A DNA stretch of 64,000 nt from Hymenobacter algoricola (GTDB lineage: Bacteria > Bacteroidota > Bacteroidia > Cytophagales > Hymenobacteraceae): contig NZ_BAABDH010000110.1 of assembly GCF_039539525.1 (NCBI RefSeq), positions 1 to 64,000 of the forward strand, written 5' to 3'. This document shows, piece after piece, positions 36,888 through 45,249 of the stretch (position 1 is the stretch's first letter; the number at the start of each line of letters is the position of its first letter). The position numbers were made by a program, and so were the translations under genes. The notes under the pieces were generated by a model, which was not told the DNA's origin, ran no database searches, and saw only the letters and a list, made by a program, of their open reading frames with translations.

Positions 36888-36973
36888 CTGGAAATCCTGA
36901 CCGCCGCCCTCCCCGCCTACCCCGGCACTCTGCTCGTGGTATCCCACGGCGAGGTTGGCCTGAAGCTGCTGCA
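36888..36973 (+). pseudogene. Remnant resembling the C-terminal end of an ABC-F ATPase
   Basis: The frame from 36888 reads LEILTAALPAYPGTLLVVSHGEVGLKLLQ. This resembles the D-loop/H-motif end of ABC-F or other ABC ATPases (LxxAL..YPGTLLVVSHDxxFL), with D changed to G after the His. There is no Walker A or signature motif nearby. Only about 29 codons survive, so the identification is tentative. Confidence 0.45.
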
Positions 36974-37131
36974 GGTAGCGCGGCCCACTCGGCCAGGTTA
37001 GCCCCCAGGTAACCCGATAAAAAAAGAGACAGTATTTATCTGGATTTGCTTGCCCACTTTGAAAAACAAAGCACTTTTGAAATCACACAAAGCAGACCGC
37101 TCAGCCTTGAAAAATCCGCACTACTGTTTCC

Positions 37132-38064
37132 ATGACCAGCCCCGAAAGGACCAAAAGCGGCAGGAGCCGGAAGCGCCAAATTCTGGCCGGCATGGCGGTG
37201 GTTCTCGCCGTGACTGCACTACTGGTCATTCCTAAGTGGAAGGCTGCCATCAACAACGGCGGGCAGATGCCCCGGGAACCATTCCGCATTGCAGGCAACC
37301 TCTACTATGTAGGCACCCGCGACGTAACGTCCTTTCTCCTCACCGGGCCTGCAGGCCACGTGCTGATTGATGGCGGCTACCCCGGCACGGCCCCGATGAT
37401 CCTGCAAAACATTGCCACCCTCGGATTTCACATCACCGATGTAAAAATCCTGCTCAACTCCCACGGCCACTTTGACCATGCCGGTGGCCTGGCAGCGCTG
37501 CAGCAAGCCTCCGGGGCACAGCTGTGGGTGAGCACCGGGGATGCCGACATGGTTTCGTCGGGAGGAGCCAGTCCCCGGAATGTAGCCCCGCTGAACTGGC
37601 TGGTGTATATCGGCCTTATGAAATACCCGGTGCCCCGCGTGAACCACCAGTTCCGGGACGGCGCTCAGATCAGCCTGGGGCCTATCCACCTCACGGCGCA
37701 CGTTACGGCCGGCCACACGCCGGGCTGCACCACCTGGGCATTTCCGGTTCAGGACGGCAACCGGGAGCTGCTGGCCGTCATCGTTGGGAGTCTGTCGCTG
37801 CCCATGCCTGCCTGCCTGTTTGATTGGAAATACGATGCGGCTCTGCGGCATGAGCTGGAGCGCAGTTTTGTAATGCTCCGGAGCCTTCCGGCCGACATCT
37901 ACCTCTCGTCCCACGCGCGGCCCTTTAGCCTGAAACGCAAGTTTGAGGAACGCACCACGGCAAACGACCCAGTGGCCTCGTTTATTGATCGGACTGGGTA
38001 TCTGGAGGATATTACGAAGGCAGAGGCCGCATTTCGCAAAGCCCTTAAGGAGCAGCAGCAGTAG
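37132..38064 (+). CDS. Metallo-beta-lactamase-fold hydrolase, subclass B3-like
   Basis: A 310-aa protein with an N-terminal membrane anchor or uncleaved signal (about 18-37). Zinc ligands can be placed as His111, His113, Asp115 and His116 (HGHFDH), His195 (GHTPGCTTW) and His261 (SSHARPF), the pattern of subclass B3 beta-lactamases, including the GHTPGCT motif typical of them. The Cys of B1/B2 enzymes is absent. It may hydrolyse beta-lactams or be a related lactonase or esterase-like enzyme; sequence alone does not decide. It is followed 84 bases later by a membrane protein gene. Confidence 0.83.
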   Translation: MTSPERTKSGRSRKRQILAGMAVVLAVTALLVIPKWKAAINNGGQMPREPFRIAGNLYYVGTRDVTSFLLTGPAGHVLIDGGYPGTAPMILQNIATLGFHITDVKILLNSHGHFDHAGGLAALQQASGAQLWVSTGDADMVSSGGASPRNVAPLNWLVYIGLMKYPVPRVNHQFRDGAQISLGPIHLTAHVTAGHTPGCTTWAFPVQDGNRELLAVIVGSLSLPMPACLFDWKYDAALRHELERSFVMLRSLPADIYLSSHARPFSLKRKFEERTTANDPVASFIDRTGYLEDITKAEAAFRKALKEQQQ

Positions 38065-38148
38065 CCGTTACCCTGCCAGAAGCCATGAGTATCTACCAGC
38101 AACAAAAGCGGTTTTCTTACCCATTTCAACCCCCAAAGACCAACTGTT

Positions 38149-38694
38149 ATGGATCTCTCCAAAAGCATCCCTCGCCTTGCCCTGGCCACGGGGCTCCTGC
38201 TGCTCATTCCCTTGGTGGCAATGCAGTTCACCACTGCGGTAAACTGGACCCTGTCTGATTTTGTATTCGCCGGCATCCTGCTGTTCGGCGCAGGCCTCAC
38301 GTTTGTGCTGATTGCCAGAACGGGCGACAATACCGCCTACAAGCTGGCCGTCGGCGTGGCGGTGGCGGCGGGGCTGCTGCTGGTGTGGGACAACCTCGCC
38401 GTGGGCTTCATTGGCAGCGAAGACAACCCGGCCAACCTGCTCTATGGCGGGGTGCTGGCCGTCGGCTTTGTCGGGGCCATCGGGGCCCGGCTCCGGCCGC
38501 TGGGCATGGCGAAGGCCCTGTTTGCCACGGCACTTACCCAGTTTTTCGTGCCCTTTGTGGCCATGCTGATCTGGCAGCCCGCGCTGAACCAAGGAGTGAT
38601 GCTGGTAGTGGTGCTCAATACCGCCTTCGCCGGACTGTGGGTGGCCTCGGGGCTGCTGTTTCGCCGCGCCGCCCCCACCCGGCAGCTGGCCTAG
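38149..38694 (+). CDS. Multi-pass membrane protein of unknown function
   Basis: A 181-aa protein with about five to six hydrophobic helices (LALATGLLLLIPLVAM; FVFAGILLFGAGLTFVLI; LAVGVAVAAGLLLVW; LLYGGVLAVGFVGAI; LTQFFVPFVAMLIW; MLVVVLNTAFAGLWVASGLLF). It has no signal or known catalytic motif. It follows the B3-like enzyme on the same strand, but a shared function is not evident. Short uncharacterised proteins of this layout are common in Bacteroidota. Confidence 0.65.
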   Translation: MDLSKSIPRLALATGLLLLIPLVAMQFTTAVNWTLSDFVFAGILLFGAGLTFVLIARTGDNTAYKLAVGVAVAAGLLLVWDNLAVGFIGSEDNPANLLYGGVLAVGFVGAIGARLRPLGMAKALFATALTQFFVPFVAMLIWQPALNQGVMLVVVLNTAFAGLWVASGLLFRRAAPTRQLA

Positions 38695-38764
38695 CGGGGC
38701 CGCCCCCAAGCCGGCGCAAATTCCGACCTATGGTCACCAAAATCCCGATCCGTGGCCCCAACGC

Positions 38765-38974
38765 TTCGCGGCCTGGTCCGGACCATTCGCGGCCCGGACT
38801 CCGCTGTCCGCGGCCCCGTCTGAGCGGTTCGCGGCCCGGCCCCGGTCATTCGCGGCTCAGACTCCGCCGCCCGCGGCCCGGATTCAGCCGCTCGCGGCCC
38901 CGCCCCGCCGGTTCGCGGGCTGGAATCAGGGGCTCGCGCCCTGGATCCGACGGTTCGCGGCCCGGTCCCCCGTT
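38765..38974. repeat. Minisatellite: ten 21-bp tandem units
   Basis: Ten degenerate units of exactly 21 bp, each beginning with TTCGCGGCCCGG or a close variant, followed by nine variable bases. The spacing is constant from 38765 to the last unit at 38954. The period equals seven codons, so both strands stay open across it and encode a 7-residue repeat (SRPGPxx on plus, xxGPRTx on minus). It lies between two genes, and no start or product can be supported for either strand. Confidence 0.85.
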
Positions 38975-39086
38975 TTCTTCCCGGCCCCCTGTCATAATCC
39001 CTCAAATTCCCCTATCCTTATACCTGAGTTCTTGCCCTATCCAGCCTATTGCTACGCCCGATTTCTCATCCTTAACCCCTGCCAGT

Positions 39087-39782
39087 ATGCTTACCACCAA
39101 ACAGGACAACCGCCTCACCGCGGCTGAAAACGTCGCCGCCGCCCTGGCCCTCGACCCCACCGCCTACGCCCAGGACAAAGCCCTGGGTCTCATCAGCCAG
39201 GAGCTGAACGCCCTGCTCAGCCAGCTGTTGCCCCTGCGCCAGCAGGGCCTGCGCACCGCCAGCCAGGGCTCCACCAAAACCAAGGGCCAGCGCCGCGAAA
39301 CCCTCGCCACCGCCGCCGCCGAAATCGCCGGCGACCTGTACTCCTACGCCACCGACCAGCAGGACCGCACCCTGCAAACCAGCGCCGACTACAACTACTC
39401 CAGCCTCTTCAAGCTACGCCCCACCGCCCTCACCGACCTCGCCCGGCACATCTACGACGCGGCCGAGGAGCACAAAACGGCCCTGCTCGACTACGGCATC
39501 ACCCCCGCCCGCCTCCAGGAGCTGCGCGACGCCCTCACCGCCTTCAGCGGTACTAAAAACGACCCGCGCCAGCAAATCACCGCCGGCAAAGCCGCCCGCA
39601 TCGCCATCCGGGAGCAGTTCAACCAGCTCGCCACCCTCCTCCAGGACCGCCTCGACCGCAGCCTGCGCAAGTACGCCCGCGCCGCTCCCACCTTCTACCA
39701 GCAAGTCCTCGCCGCCAGAATCGTAGTGGATCGGCCGGGTGGGCATAAGGGTGGTGGGAAAACGCCACCGAAGCCCCAGTAA
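39087..39782 (+). CDS. Hypothetical helical protein
   Basis: A 231-aa protein from the ATG at 39087 (MLTTKQDNRLTAAENVAAAL). The open frame continues upstream through the 21-bp repeat, but the composition changes sharply there. The protein is predicted all-alpha, with charged helices (LGLISQELNALLSQLLPLRQQG, LTDLARHIYDAAEEHKTALLDYG, AARIAIREQFNQLATLLQDRLDRSLRK) and a Gly/Lys/Pro tail. I do not recognise a family; similar long helical proteins occur in Hymenobacter-type genomes as conserved hypotheticals. No signal peptide is seen. Confidence 0.65.
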   Translation: MLTTKQDNRLTAAENVAAALALDPTAYAQDKALGLISQELNALLSQLLPLRQQGLRTASQGSTKTKGQRRETLATAAAEIAGDLYSYATDQQDRTLQTSADYNYSSLFKLRPTALTDLARHIYDAAEEHKTALLDYGITPARLQELRDALTAFSGTKNDPRQQITAGKAARIAIREQFNQLATLLQDRLDRSLRKYARAAPTFYQQVLAARIVVDRPGGHKGGGKTPPKPQ

Positions 39783-39811
39783 CGCTGAGCTCTTCTGCGC
39801 CAAAAGAACGT

Positions 39812-39845
39812 CATGCTTCATCTGGCGTCCGCGAAGCCGAAGCAT
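39812..39845. repeat. Dispersed 34-bp intergenic repeat, copy A
   Basis: ATGCTTC...GAAGCAT ends enclose ATCTGGCGTCCGC. The same 34-bp unit occurs at 47330-47363 with three differences. The ends pair, so it can fold as a hairpin. Confidence 0.7.
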
Positions 39846-39971
39846 CTCTACCGCTTCGCCCACTCGCTAGTTCAGCCTCTCTACCGGAAAAGCCCGCGCC
39901 CTGACGTGGGCTTTTCAATGCTCCCGTAAATCCCTGGATTTCCTATCTTACATCACGTCTTTGCTACTCCC

Positions 39972-40238
39972 ATGAAACTCGCCCTCGAACTGGAATTCCC
40001 CGACGACCAGGCCGCCAACGTGCTTCGCCTGCTCCAAAATACCCCCAACGTCACGGCGCGGGTTATTCCTCACCCTGCTTCTACAGTGCCGGGCGCGGTA
40101 CCGGTCACATCGGAAGCCGAGTTGGAAAAGCTGTTTCAGCAGCTTGCCGGCTCCTGGCAGTCTGATGAGAATGGCGACGAGCTGAACCGCTGGCTCCGCG
40201 AAGACCGCCAGGATCAGCCCCGCGATATTGAGCTATGA
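39972..40238 (+). CDS. Antitoxin partner of the PIN-domain toxin
   Basis: An 88-aa protein with a polar, helix-rich make-up: MKLALELEFPDDQAANVLRLL at the start and an acidic C-terminal part (SDENGDELNRWLREDRQDQPRDIEL). It ends with a 4-base ATGA overlap with the VapC-like gene, the usual antitoxin-first arrangement. It does not show a clear AbrB, Phd or ribbon-helix-helix motif, so the antitoxin fold is uncertain. The role is inferred from position and size. The antitoxin normally blocks the toxin active site and represses the operon. Confidence 0.72.
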   Translation: MKLALELEFPDDQAANVLRLLQNTPNVTARVIPHPASTVPGAVPVTSEAELEKLFQQLAGSWQSDENGDELNRWLREDRQDQPRDIEL

Positions 40239-40690
40239 GCCAGTTTCTGCTCGACACCAACATCTGCGTTCATCTCGCCAAAGATGAGTTTGGCTTGGTA
40301 GCCAAGCTTCGGCAGGTTGGTTATGCCAACTGCTTTCTTTCCGAAATAACCATTGCCGAGATGCTGTATGGGGTAGAGAATAGCGCCCCTACCCGGCAAG
40401 CAGCCAACCGCCAGTCGTTGTACCATCTGCAACAAGCCTTTGCCGGCCGCCTCCTTTCTATCGGCAGTTGCCTCGAAATCTACGCCCAGCAGAAAGCCTA
40501 CCTCAAACGCCTCGGCCGCCTGCAAGGCGAGTTCGATATGCTCATCGGCAGCACCGCCCTGGCCCACGGCCTCACCCTCGTCACCCGCAACACCCGCCAC
40601 TTCGCGGAGCTGCCAGGGATTCAGCTGGAGAACTGGATTGAGGATCCACGAGCAGCGGAACTACCAAGTGAGGGAGTTACTGTTCGTTGA
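40235..40690 (+). CDS. vapC: VapC-like PIN-domain RNase toxin
   Basis: A 151-aa PIN protein. Acidic active-site residues can be placed at Asp7 (LLDTNICV), Glu42 (SEITIAEMLYG), Asp101 (GEFDMLIGSTALAHG) and Asn/Asp region at 119 (LVTRNTRHF), matching VapC nucleases that cut tRNA or rRNA with Mg2+. Translation is coupled to the upstream antitoxin gene. The C-terminal tail after LENW is slightly longer than usual. It lies at the left edge of an accessory zone that holds a repeat element and an AT-rich gene. Confidence 0.92.
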   Translation: MSQFLLDTNICVHLAKDEFGLVAKLRQVGYANCFLSEITIAEMLYGVENSAPTRQAANRQSLYHLQQAFAGRLLSIGSCLEIYAQQKAYLKRLGRLQGEFDMLIGSTALAHGLTLVTRNTRHFAELPGIQLENWIEDPRAAELPSEGVTVR

Positions 40691-40699
40691 TGGCACTGC

Positions 40700-40867
40700 T
40701 GGCGCGAGTGCAGCGCAGCGTAACTCGTGACTGGCTTTTGCGGGAGGCTGCGCCCCCCACCGGCCGCTCCGATTACAAGGGAATAGTTCTTTTGTAGTTT
40801 GCCGCTCTGCGTTAGTGGAGGTACAACCTCCACTTCACATCTGGTCACGAACTACAGGCTCGCACCA
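40700..40867. repeat. Palindromic dispersed element, copy 1 (two inverted arms)
   Basis: The left arm (about 40700-40763; GGCGCGAGTGCAGCGCAGCG, then TAACTCGTGAC and a GGAGGCTGCGCC block) is imperfectly complementary to the right arm (about 40814-40867; TGGAGGTACAACCTCCA and GGTCACGAACTACAGGCTCGC). The same consensus, GCGAGTTTAGCG-AGCGTAACTCGTGACC-GGAGGCTGCGCCTCC, recurs at 45895-46073. It has the form of a REP/BIME-like element and no coding capacity. Confidence 0.7.
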
Positions 40868-40926
40868 ATTGGAAGTATTTGACAACTCACGTATCTGCAA
40901 ATACAATAATTCGGTCAGCTCGAATA

Positions 40927-42309
40927 TTACCTACCCATAATATCATCTATATCATCTTCAATATTTCCAAGCGCCTCATTATCATCATAAACTCCTTCAT
41001 AAAATATTCTATGCATTTTATCAACCATTTTAGAAAGCATTACATGATTATTTTTATCATTATATACATTATCCAATAAATCACTTTTTAAAACACACTG
41101 AACATATACCCTCATGAAGGGATTAACAAATGAATAGCTTTCAATTTTTTGATTATAAACAAGCACAGAACCTCTAATATCTTTTTGAAGCTCGTTCATC
41201 AACAATTCAATTGGCATCTCACCTAATTTTTTATCTTTATTCTTATACTCGAATTCTAGCTTTTTCAATATAGTCTTATAGGGAACTTCTTCACTCCTAT
41301 ATCTTGCTATAGTTGTTAAAATAATCTCAGGAAGATCTTCAACTCCATCATCTTTCTTTATAGCTTCCTCGTAATCTTGCTTTATGGAGTCCTCATTATC
41401 TTCTACGTACATCTCAAAAGCAGCATTCAAGGCAGTTTCATCCATACGAATAATATTATCCGAAGTCTCAAAAACACCTTTATGACTACAACAATTTAAG
41501 GACAGTTGATGACATATTGATGCCAAACCACTAGATGCTCTTACGATTGCACCTTTAACTGGGATATCGAATTTTATATTCAACTGACGTTCCCCGATTT
41601 CTATAATCTCATTTAACTCTTCTTCAGACATGAGAGGCACGCTTATTTGAGACAAACGCTGCTGCATTTCTTTATCATAATTAATCACTTCTCTTCCTGT
41701 GTTAACCGCACCTATCGCTATCAATTTTACGTTTCTGTATTCCATTGCAGAATCCATAAATACTTTCATAATCTGCGCCGCCTGTATTTTTTCATCGTGA
41801 CTTATTTTATGAAAATCTTCTAAAACCCAACAACAATTTAATTCTCCATAAAATTTTATCAAAAATTGAGCAGTCAATAAAGGGGGAATTATTGGCTTAA
41901 CACTTACACTTTCCGTTTTCTCAACCTCACCTGACAATTGAGCTTTTATTAATTTATATTCAGTCCCTATTTGCAATCCAACCTTTCTTTTTGCCACTTT
42001 ATCAACCTTCTCTATATAGTACCTATCAAGTTCTGCAAAACCATGCATTAGGATACTGTCAAAAGACATTCCTACCATGCATCTTGTTATAACATATTTC
42101 TCATATATTTGATCGAGCTTATTGATCAACAATGTAGTTTTCCCAGACCCAGAATGCCCATAAATGATTATCTGTTTCCCAGGAGTCGATAATGCCTCAA
42201 CAAGTTTATTATTAACACTTTGTCGCTCAATAAAAGTAGCACGCGCTGGCGTGGAAGGTGTAAAGACATCATACAGGTTAAAAATTTCTCTGCCTTTGCG
42301 AGTTCTCAT
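40927..42309 (-). CDS. AT-rich orphan P-loop ATPase (AAA/STAND-like), unknown function
   Basis: A 460-aa protein. The opening YDVFTPSTPARATFIERQSVN precedes Walker A GHSGSGKTT (about residues 50-58). Walker B-like CCWVLEDFHK follows near 160, then a sensor-like LIAIGAVNT and RLSQISVPLMSEEELNEII, typical of AAA/STAND lid regions. The C-terminal part (about 320-440) is helical with a possible winged helix. Base composition is strikingly AT-rich against the GC-rich surroundings, with AAA, ATA and TTA codons common, which points to recent transfer. No effector domain is recognised. It stands alone between a repeat element and clpB; defence or DNA-maintenance roles are guesses. Confidence 0.8.
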   Translation of the reverse strand: MRTRKGREIFNLYDVFTPSTPARATFIERQSVNNKLVEALSTPGKQIIIYGHSGSGKTTLLINKLDQIYEKYVITRCMVGMSFDSILMHGFAELDRYYIEKVDKVAKRKVGLQIGTEYKLIKAQLSGEVEKTESVSVKPIIPPLLTAQFLIKFYGELNCCWVLEDFHKISHDEKIQAAQIMKVFMDSAMEYRNVKLIAIGAVNTGREVINYDKEMQQRLSQISVPLMSEEELNEIIEIGERQLNIKFDIPVKGAIVRASSGLASICHQLSLNCCSHKGVFETSDNIIRMDETALNAAFEMYVEDNEDSIKQDYEEAIKKDDGVEDLPEIILTTIARYRSEEVPYKTILKKLEFEYKNKDKKLGEMPIELLMNELQKDIRGSVLVYNQKIESYSFVNPFMRVYVQCVLKSDLLDNVYNDKNNHVMLSKMVDKMHRIFYEGVYDDNEALGNIEDDIDDIMGR

Positions 42310-42336
42310 GATTTGCTTAGTTATTTGTAGACCACA

Positions 42337-42350
42337 ATATACTAGTATAT
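42337..42350. promoter_or_regulatory. 14-bp perfect palindrome upstream of the AT-rich ATPase
   Basis: ATATACTAGTATAT is an exact palindrome 28 bases upstream of the ATPase start codon, in its probable promoter region. It could be an operator for autoregulation; in AT-rich DNA chance occurrence is possible. Confidence 0.4.
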
Positions 42351-42514
42351 CAATTTGCTTTGCTACAATTATTATTGTCGACTTTTTGTCACATCAAACA
42401 ATTAAAAAAATATAAACAAACGCCAAAAAGTCCGAAGACCCATCCTCGCACCCCGTTTGCTGTCCTGCTCGTAGAACTTCCAGCGCGAAGTCTCACCTAC
42501 GACGAAAGCCAGCC

Positions 42515-45127
42515 ATGAACTTTAACAACTATACCATCAAGGCGCAGGAGGCCGTGCAGAAGGCCACCGAAATTGCCGGCGCGGGCCAGCAGCAGGCCAT
42601 CGAAACGGGCCATTTGCTCAAGGGCCTGTTCCAGAGCGACGAGAGCGTCTTCTCGTTTCTGGCCAACAAGCTGGGCGCCAACCTCAACATCCTCACGCCC
42701 CGGCTCGATGCCCTGGTGGCCGGGTATCCCAAGGTCAGCGGCGGCTCACCCTACCTGTCCAACGAGGCCAACGCCGCGTTGCAGCGCGCCAGCAACTTCC
42801 TCAAGGAGTTCGAGGACGAGTACGTATCGGTGGAGCACCTGCTGCTGGGGCTGCTCGGCGGCAAGGACGCCGTGGGCACCCTGCTCAAGGACACCGGCTT
42901 CAACGAGAAAGACCTGAAAGCCGCCATCAAGGAGCTGCGCGGGGGCCGCAAAGTCACCAGCCAGAGCGCCGAAGACCAGTACCAGAGCCTGAACCGCTAC
43001 TCCCGCAACCTCAACGAGCAGGTGCGCCTGGGCAAGATGGACCCCGTCATCGGCCGCGACGAGGAAATCCGCCGGGTATTGCAGATCCTGAGTCGGCGCA
43101 CCAAGAACAACCCCGTCCTGCTCGGCGAGCCCGGCGTGGGCAAAACCGCCATCGTGGAGGGCCTGGCCCAGCGCATCGTGGCCGGCGACGTGCCCGAAAA
43201 CCTCAAGGACAAGATCATCATGAGCCTCGACATGGGCCTGCTCATCGCCGGAGCCAAGTACAAGGGCGAGTTTGAGGAGCGCCTCAAGTCCGTCATTAAG
43301 GAAGTAACTGATTCCGATGGGCAGATCATCCTGTTTATCGACGAGATGCACACCCTGATCGGGGCCGGCGGCGGCGGTGAGGGCGCCATGGACGCGGCCA
43401 ACCTGCTAAAGCCCGCCCTGGCCCGCGGCGAGCTGCACGCCATCGGCGCCACCACGCTCAAGGAATACCAGAAGTACATCGAGAAGGATAAGGCCCTGGA
43501 ACGCCGCTTCCAGGCCGTGATGGTGGACGAGCCGACCCTGGAGGATGCCATCAGCATCATGCGCGGCATCAAGGAAAAGTACGAGCTGCACCACGGCGTG
43601 CGCATCACCGACGACGCCGTGATAGCCGCCGTGGAGCTGAGCAGCCGCTACATCACCGACCGTTTCCTGCCCGATAAGGCCATCGACCTGATGGACGAAG
43701 CCGCGGCCAAGCTGCGCATCGAGCTGAACTCCATGCCCGTGGAGCTCGACGAAATCCAGCGCCGCATCATGCAGCTCGAAATTGAGCGCGAAGCCATCCG
43801 CCGCGAGGAAAACTACGACCGCGAAAACGTGCTGACCAAGGACCTCAGCGAGCTGACCGCCCGGCGCGACACGCTCAAGGCCCAGTGGGAAAATGAGAAA
43901 GCCGTGCTCACCGGCATTCAGGAGCAGAAGGCGGCCATCGAGAAGTTCAAGCTCGAAGCCGAGCAGGCCGAGCGCCAGGGCGACTACGGCCGCGTAGCAG
44001 AATTGCGCTACGGCAAGATTCAGGAGGCCGAGGCCAGGCTGAAGCAGCTCCAGGACGAGGCCAACGCCAACGAGGCGGGCGGCACTATGTTGCAGGAAGT
44101 CGTGACCAGCGAGAGTATTGCCGAGGTAGTCGCCAAGTGGACCGGCATTCCGGTGAGCAAGATGCTGCAGTCGGACCGCGAGAAGCTGCTGAACCTGGAA
44201 GCAGAGCTGGGCAAGCGCGTGGCCGGGCAGACCGAGGCCATCGGCGCCATTTCGGACGCCGTGCGCCGCTCCCGGGCCGGATTACAGGACCCCAAGCGGC
44301 CGATAGGGTCGTTCATCTTCCTGGGCACGACCGGCGTGGGCAAAACCGAGCTGGCCAAGGCCCTGGCCGAGTACCTGTTCAACGACGAGAACAGCATGGT
44401 GCGCATCGACATGAGCGAGTATCAGGAGCGCCATGCCGTGTCGCGCCTGATCGGGGCGCCTCCCGGCTACGTGGGCTACGACGAGGGCGGGCAATTGACG
44501 GAGGCCGTGCGCCGCAAGCCCTACTCGGTGATTCTGCTCGACGAAATCGAGAAGGCCCACCCCGACGTGTTCAACATCCTGCTCCAGGTGCTCGACGACG
44601 GCCGCCTGACCGACAACAAGGGCCGGGTGGCGAACTTCAAGAACACCATCATCATCATGACCTCCAACACCGGGGCCGACCTGATTCAGAAGAACTTCAA
44701 GGAGCTCAACGAGTACAACCACGACGAGGTGGTAGACCGCACCCGCGAGGAGGTAATAGAGCGGCTGCGCCAGCACATGCGCCCCGAGTTCCTGAACCGC
44801 ATCGACGAAATCGTGATGTTCCAGCCCCTCAAGCGCAAGGAAATCCGCAAAATCGTGGACATCCAGTTCCGGCAGATTCAGCAGCGCCTGCACGAGGCCG
44901 GCATCCGCCTCGAAGCCACCGGCGAGGTGCTCGACTTCCTCGGCGAGCAGGGCTTCGACCCGCAGTTCGGGGCCAGGCCGCTGAAGCGCGTCTTGCAGCG
45001 CCTGGTACTAAACGAGCTGTCGAAAGACATTCTCTCGGGCCGCGTGAGCAAGGACGCGGTGGTGGAAGCTGTGCTGGAAGACGGCGGCATCCGGTTCAAC
45101 AACGTGGAAATCCCGGCCGTGGGGTAA
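42515..45127 (+). CDS. clpB: ClpB AAA+ disaggregase
   Basis: An 870-aa Hsp100 chaperone of standard length. The Clp N domain opens with NFNNYTIKAQEAVQKA. The first AAA+ module has Walker A GEPGVGKTA with Lys210 and Walker B IILFIDEMHTL. A coiled-coil M domain covers about 410-525. The second module has Walker A GTTGVGKTE with Lys610, and LDEIEKAHPDV. It ends in GARPLKRVLQRLVLNELSKDIL. It works with DnaK to rescue aggregated proteins after heat stress. Codon use returns to the GC-rich norm at this gene, marking the right edge of the AT-rich island. A fragment of its 3' end is repeated at 48498. Confidence 0.97.
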   Translation: MNFNNYTIKAQEAVQKATEIAGAGQQQAIETGHLLKGLFQSDESVFSFLANKLGANLNILTPRLDALVAGYPKVSGGSPYLSNEANAALQRASNFLKEFEDEYVSVEHLLLGLLGGKDAVGTLLKDTGFNEKDLKAAIKELRGGRKVTSQSAEDQYQSLNRYSRNLNEQVRLGKMDPVIGRDEEIRRVLQILSRRTKNNPVLLGEPGVGKTAIVEGLAQRIVAGDVPENLKDKIIMSLDMGLLIAGAKYKGEFEERLKSVIKEVTDSDGQIILFIDEMHTLIGAGGGGEGAMDAANLLKPALARGELHAIGATTLKEYQKYIEKDKALERRFQAVMVDEPTLEDAISIMRGIKEKYELHHGVRITDDAVIAAVELSSRYITDRFLPDKAIDLMDEAAAKLRIELNSMPVELDEIQRRIMQLEIEREAIRREENYDRENVLTKDLSELTARRDTLKAQWENEKAVLTGIQEQKAAIEKFKLEAEQAERQGDYGRVAELRYGKIQEAEARLKQLQDEANANEAGGTMLQEVVTSESIAEVVAKWTGIPVSKMLQSDREKLLNLEAELGKRVAGQTEAIGAISDAVRRSRAGLQDPKRPIGSFIFLGTTGVGKTELAKALAEYLFNDENSMVRIDMSEYQERHAVSRLIGAPPGYVGYDEGGQLTEAVRRKPYSVILLDEIEKAHPDVFNILLQVLDDGRLTDNKGRVANFKNTIIIMTSNTGADLIQKNFKELNEYNHDEVVDRTREEVIERLRQHMRPEFLNRIDEIVMFQPLKRKEIRKIVDIQFRQIQQRLHEAGIRLEATGEVLDFLGEQGFDPQFGARPLKRVLQRLVLNELSKDILSGRVSKDAVVEAVLEDGGIRFNNVEIPAVG

Positions 45128-45141
45128 GCCTTCCTTGCCCG

Positions 45142-45179
45142 GTCATTGCGAGCAGAGCGAAGCAATCTGTCCTCTGAAG
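45142..45179. repeat. Dispersed intergenic repeat (GTCATTGCGAG type), copy near clpB
   Basis: The unit begins GTCATTGCGAGCAGAGCG and ends CCTCTGAAG. A full inverted copy lies at 60537-60578 and a degenerate one at about 60315-60353. It sits between the clpB stop codon and its terminator. Confidence 0.7.
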
Positions 45180-45200
45180 GCTGATCAACTCCTTTCCACC

Positions 45201-45237
45201 AAAAAGCCCCGCTGACGTTGTGTCAGCGGGGCTTTTT
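45201..45237. terminator. Terminator after clpB with a 16-bp perfect stem
   Basis: AAAAAGCCCCGCTGAC (45201-45216) and GTCAGCGGGGCTTTTT (45222-45237) pair exactly. Convergent genes on both sides suggest bidirectional use. Confidence 0.9.
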
Positions 45238-45249
45238 GTTCAAGAGCCT

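Noticed and set aside
38765..38974. CRISPR array
   Set aside because: The units are contiguous 21-bp degenerate tandem repeats without unique spacers, and no cas genes are present.
38385..39086. N-terminal extension of the 39087 gene through the 21-bp repeat
   Set aside because: Composition changes abruptly, the start overlaps the membrane-protein gene, and the frame is open mainly because the repeat period is a multiple of three.
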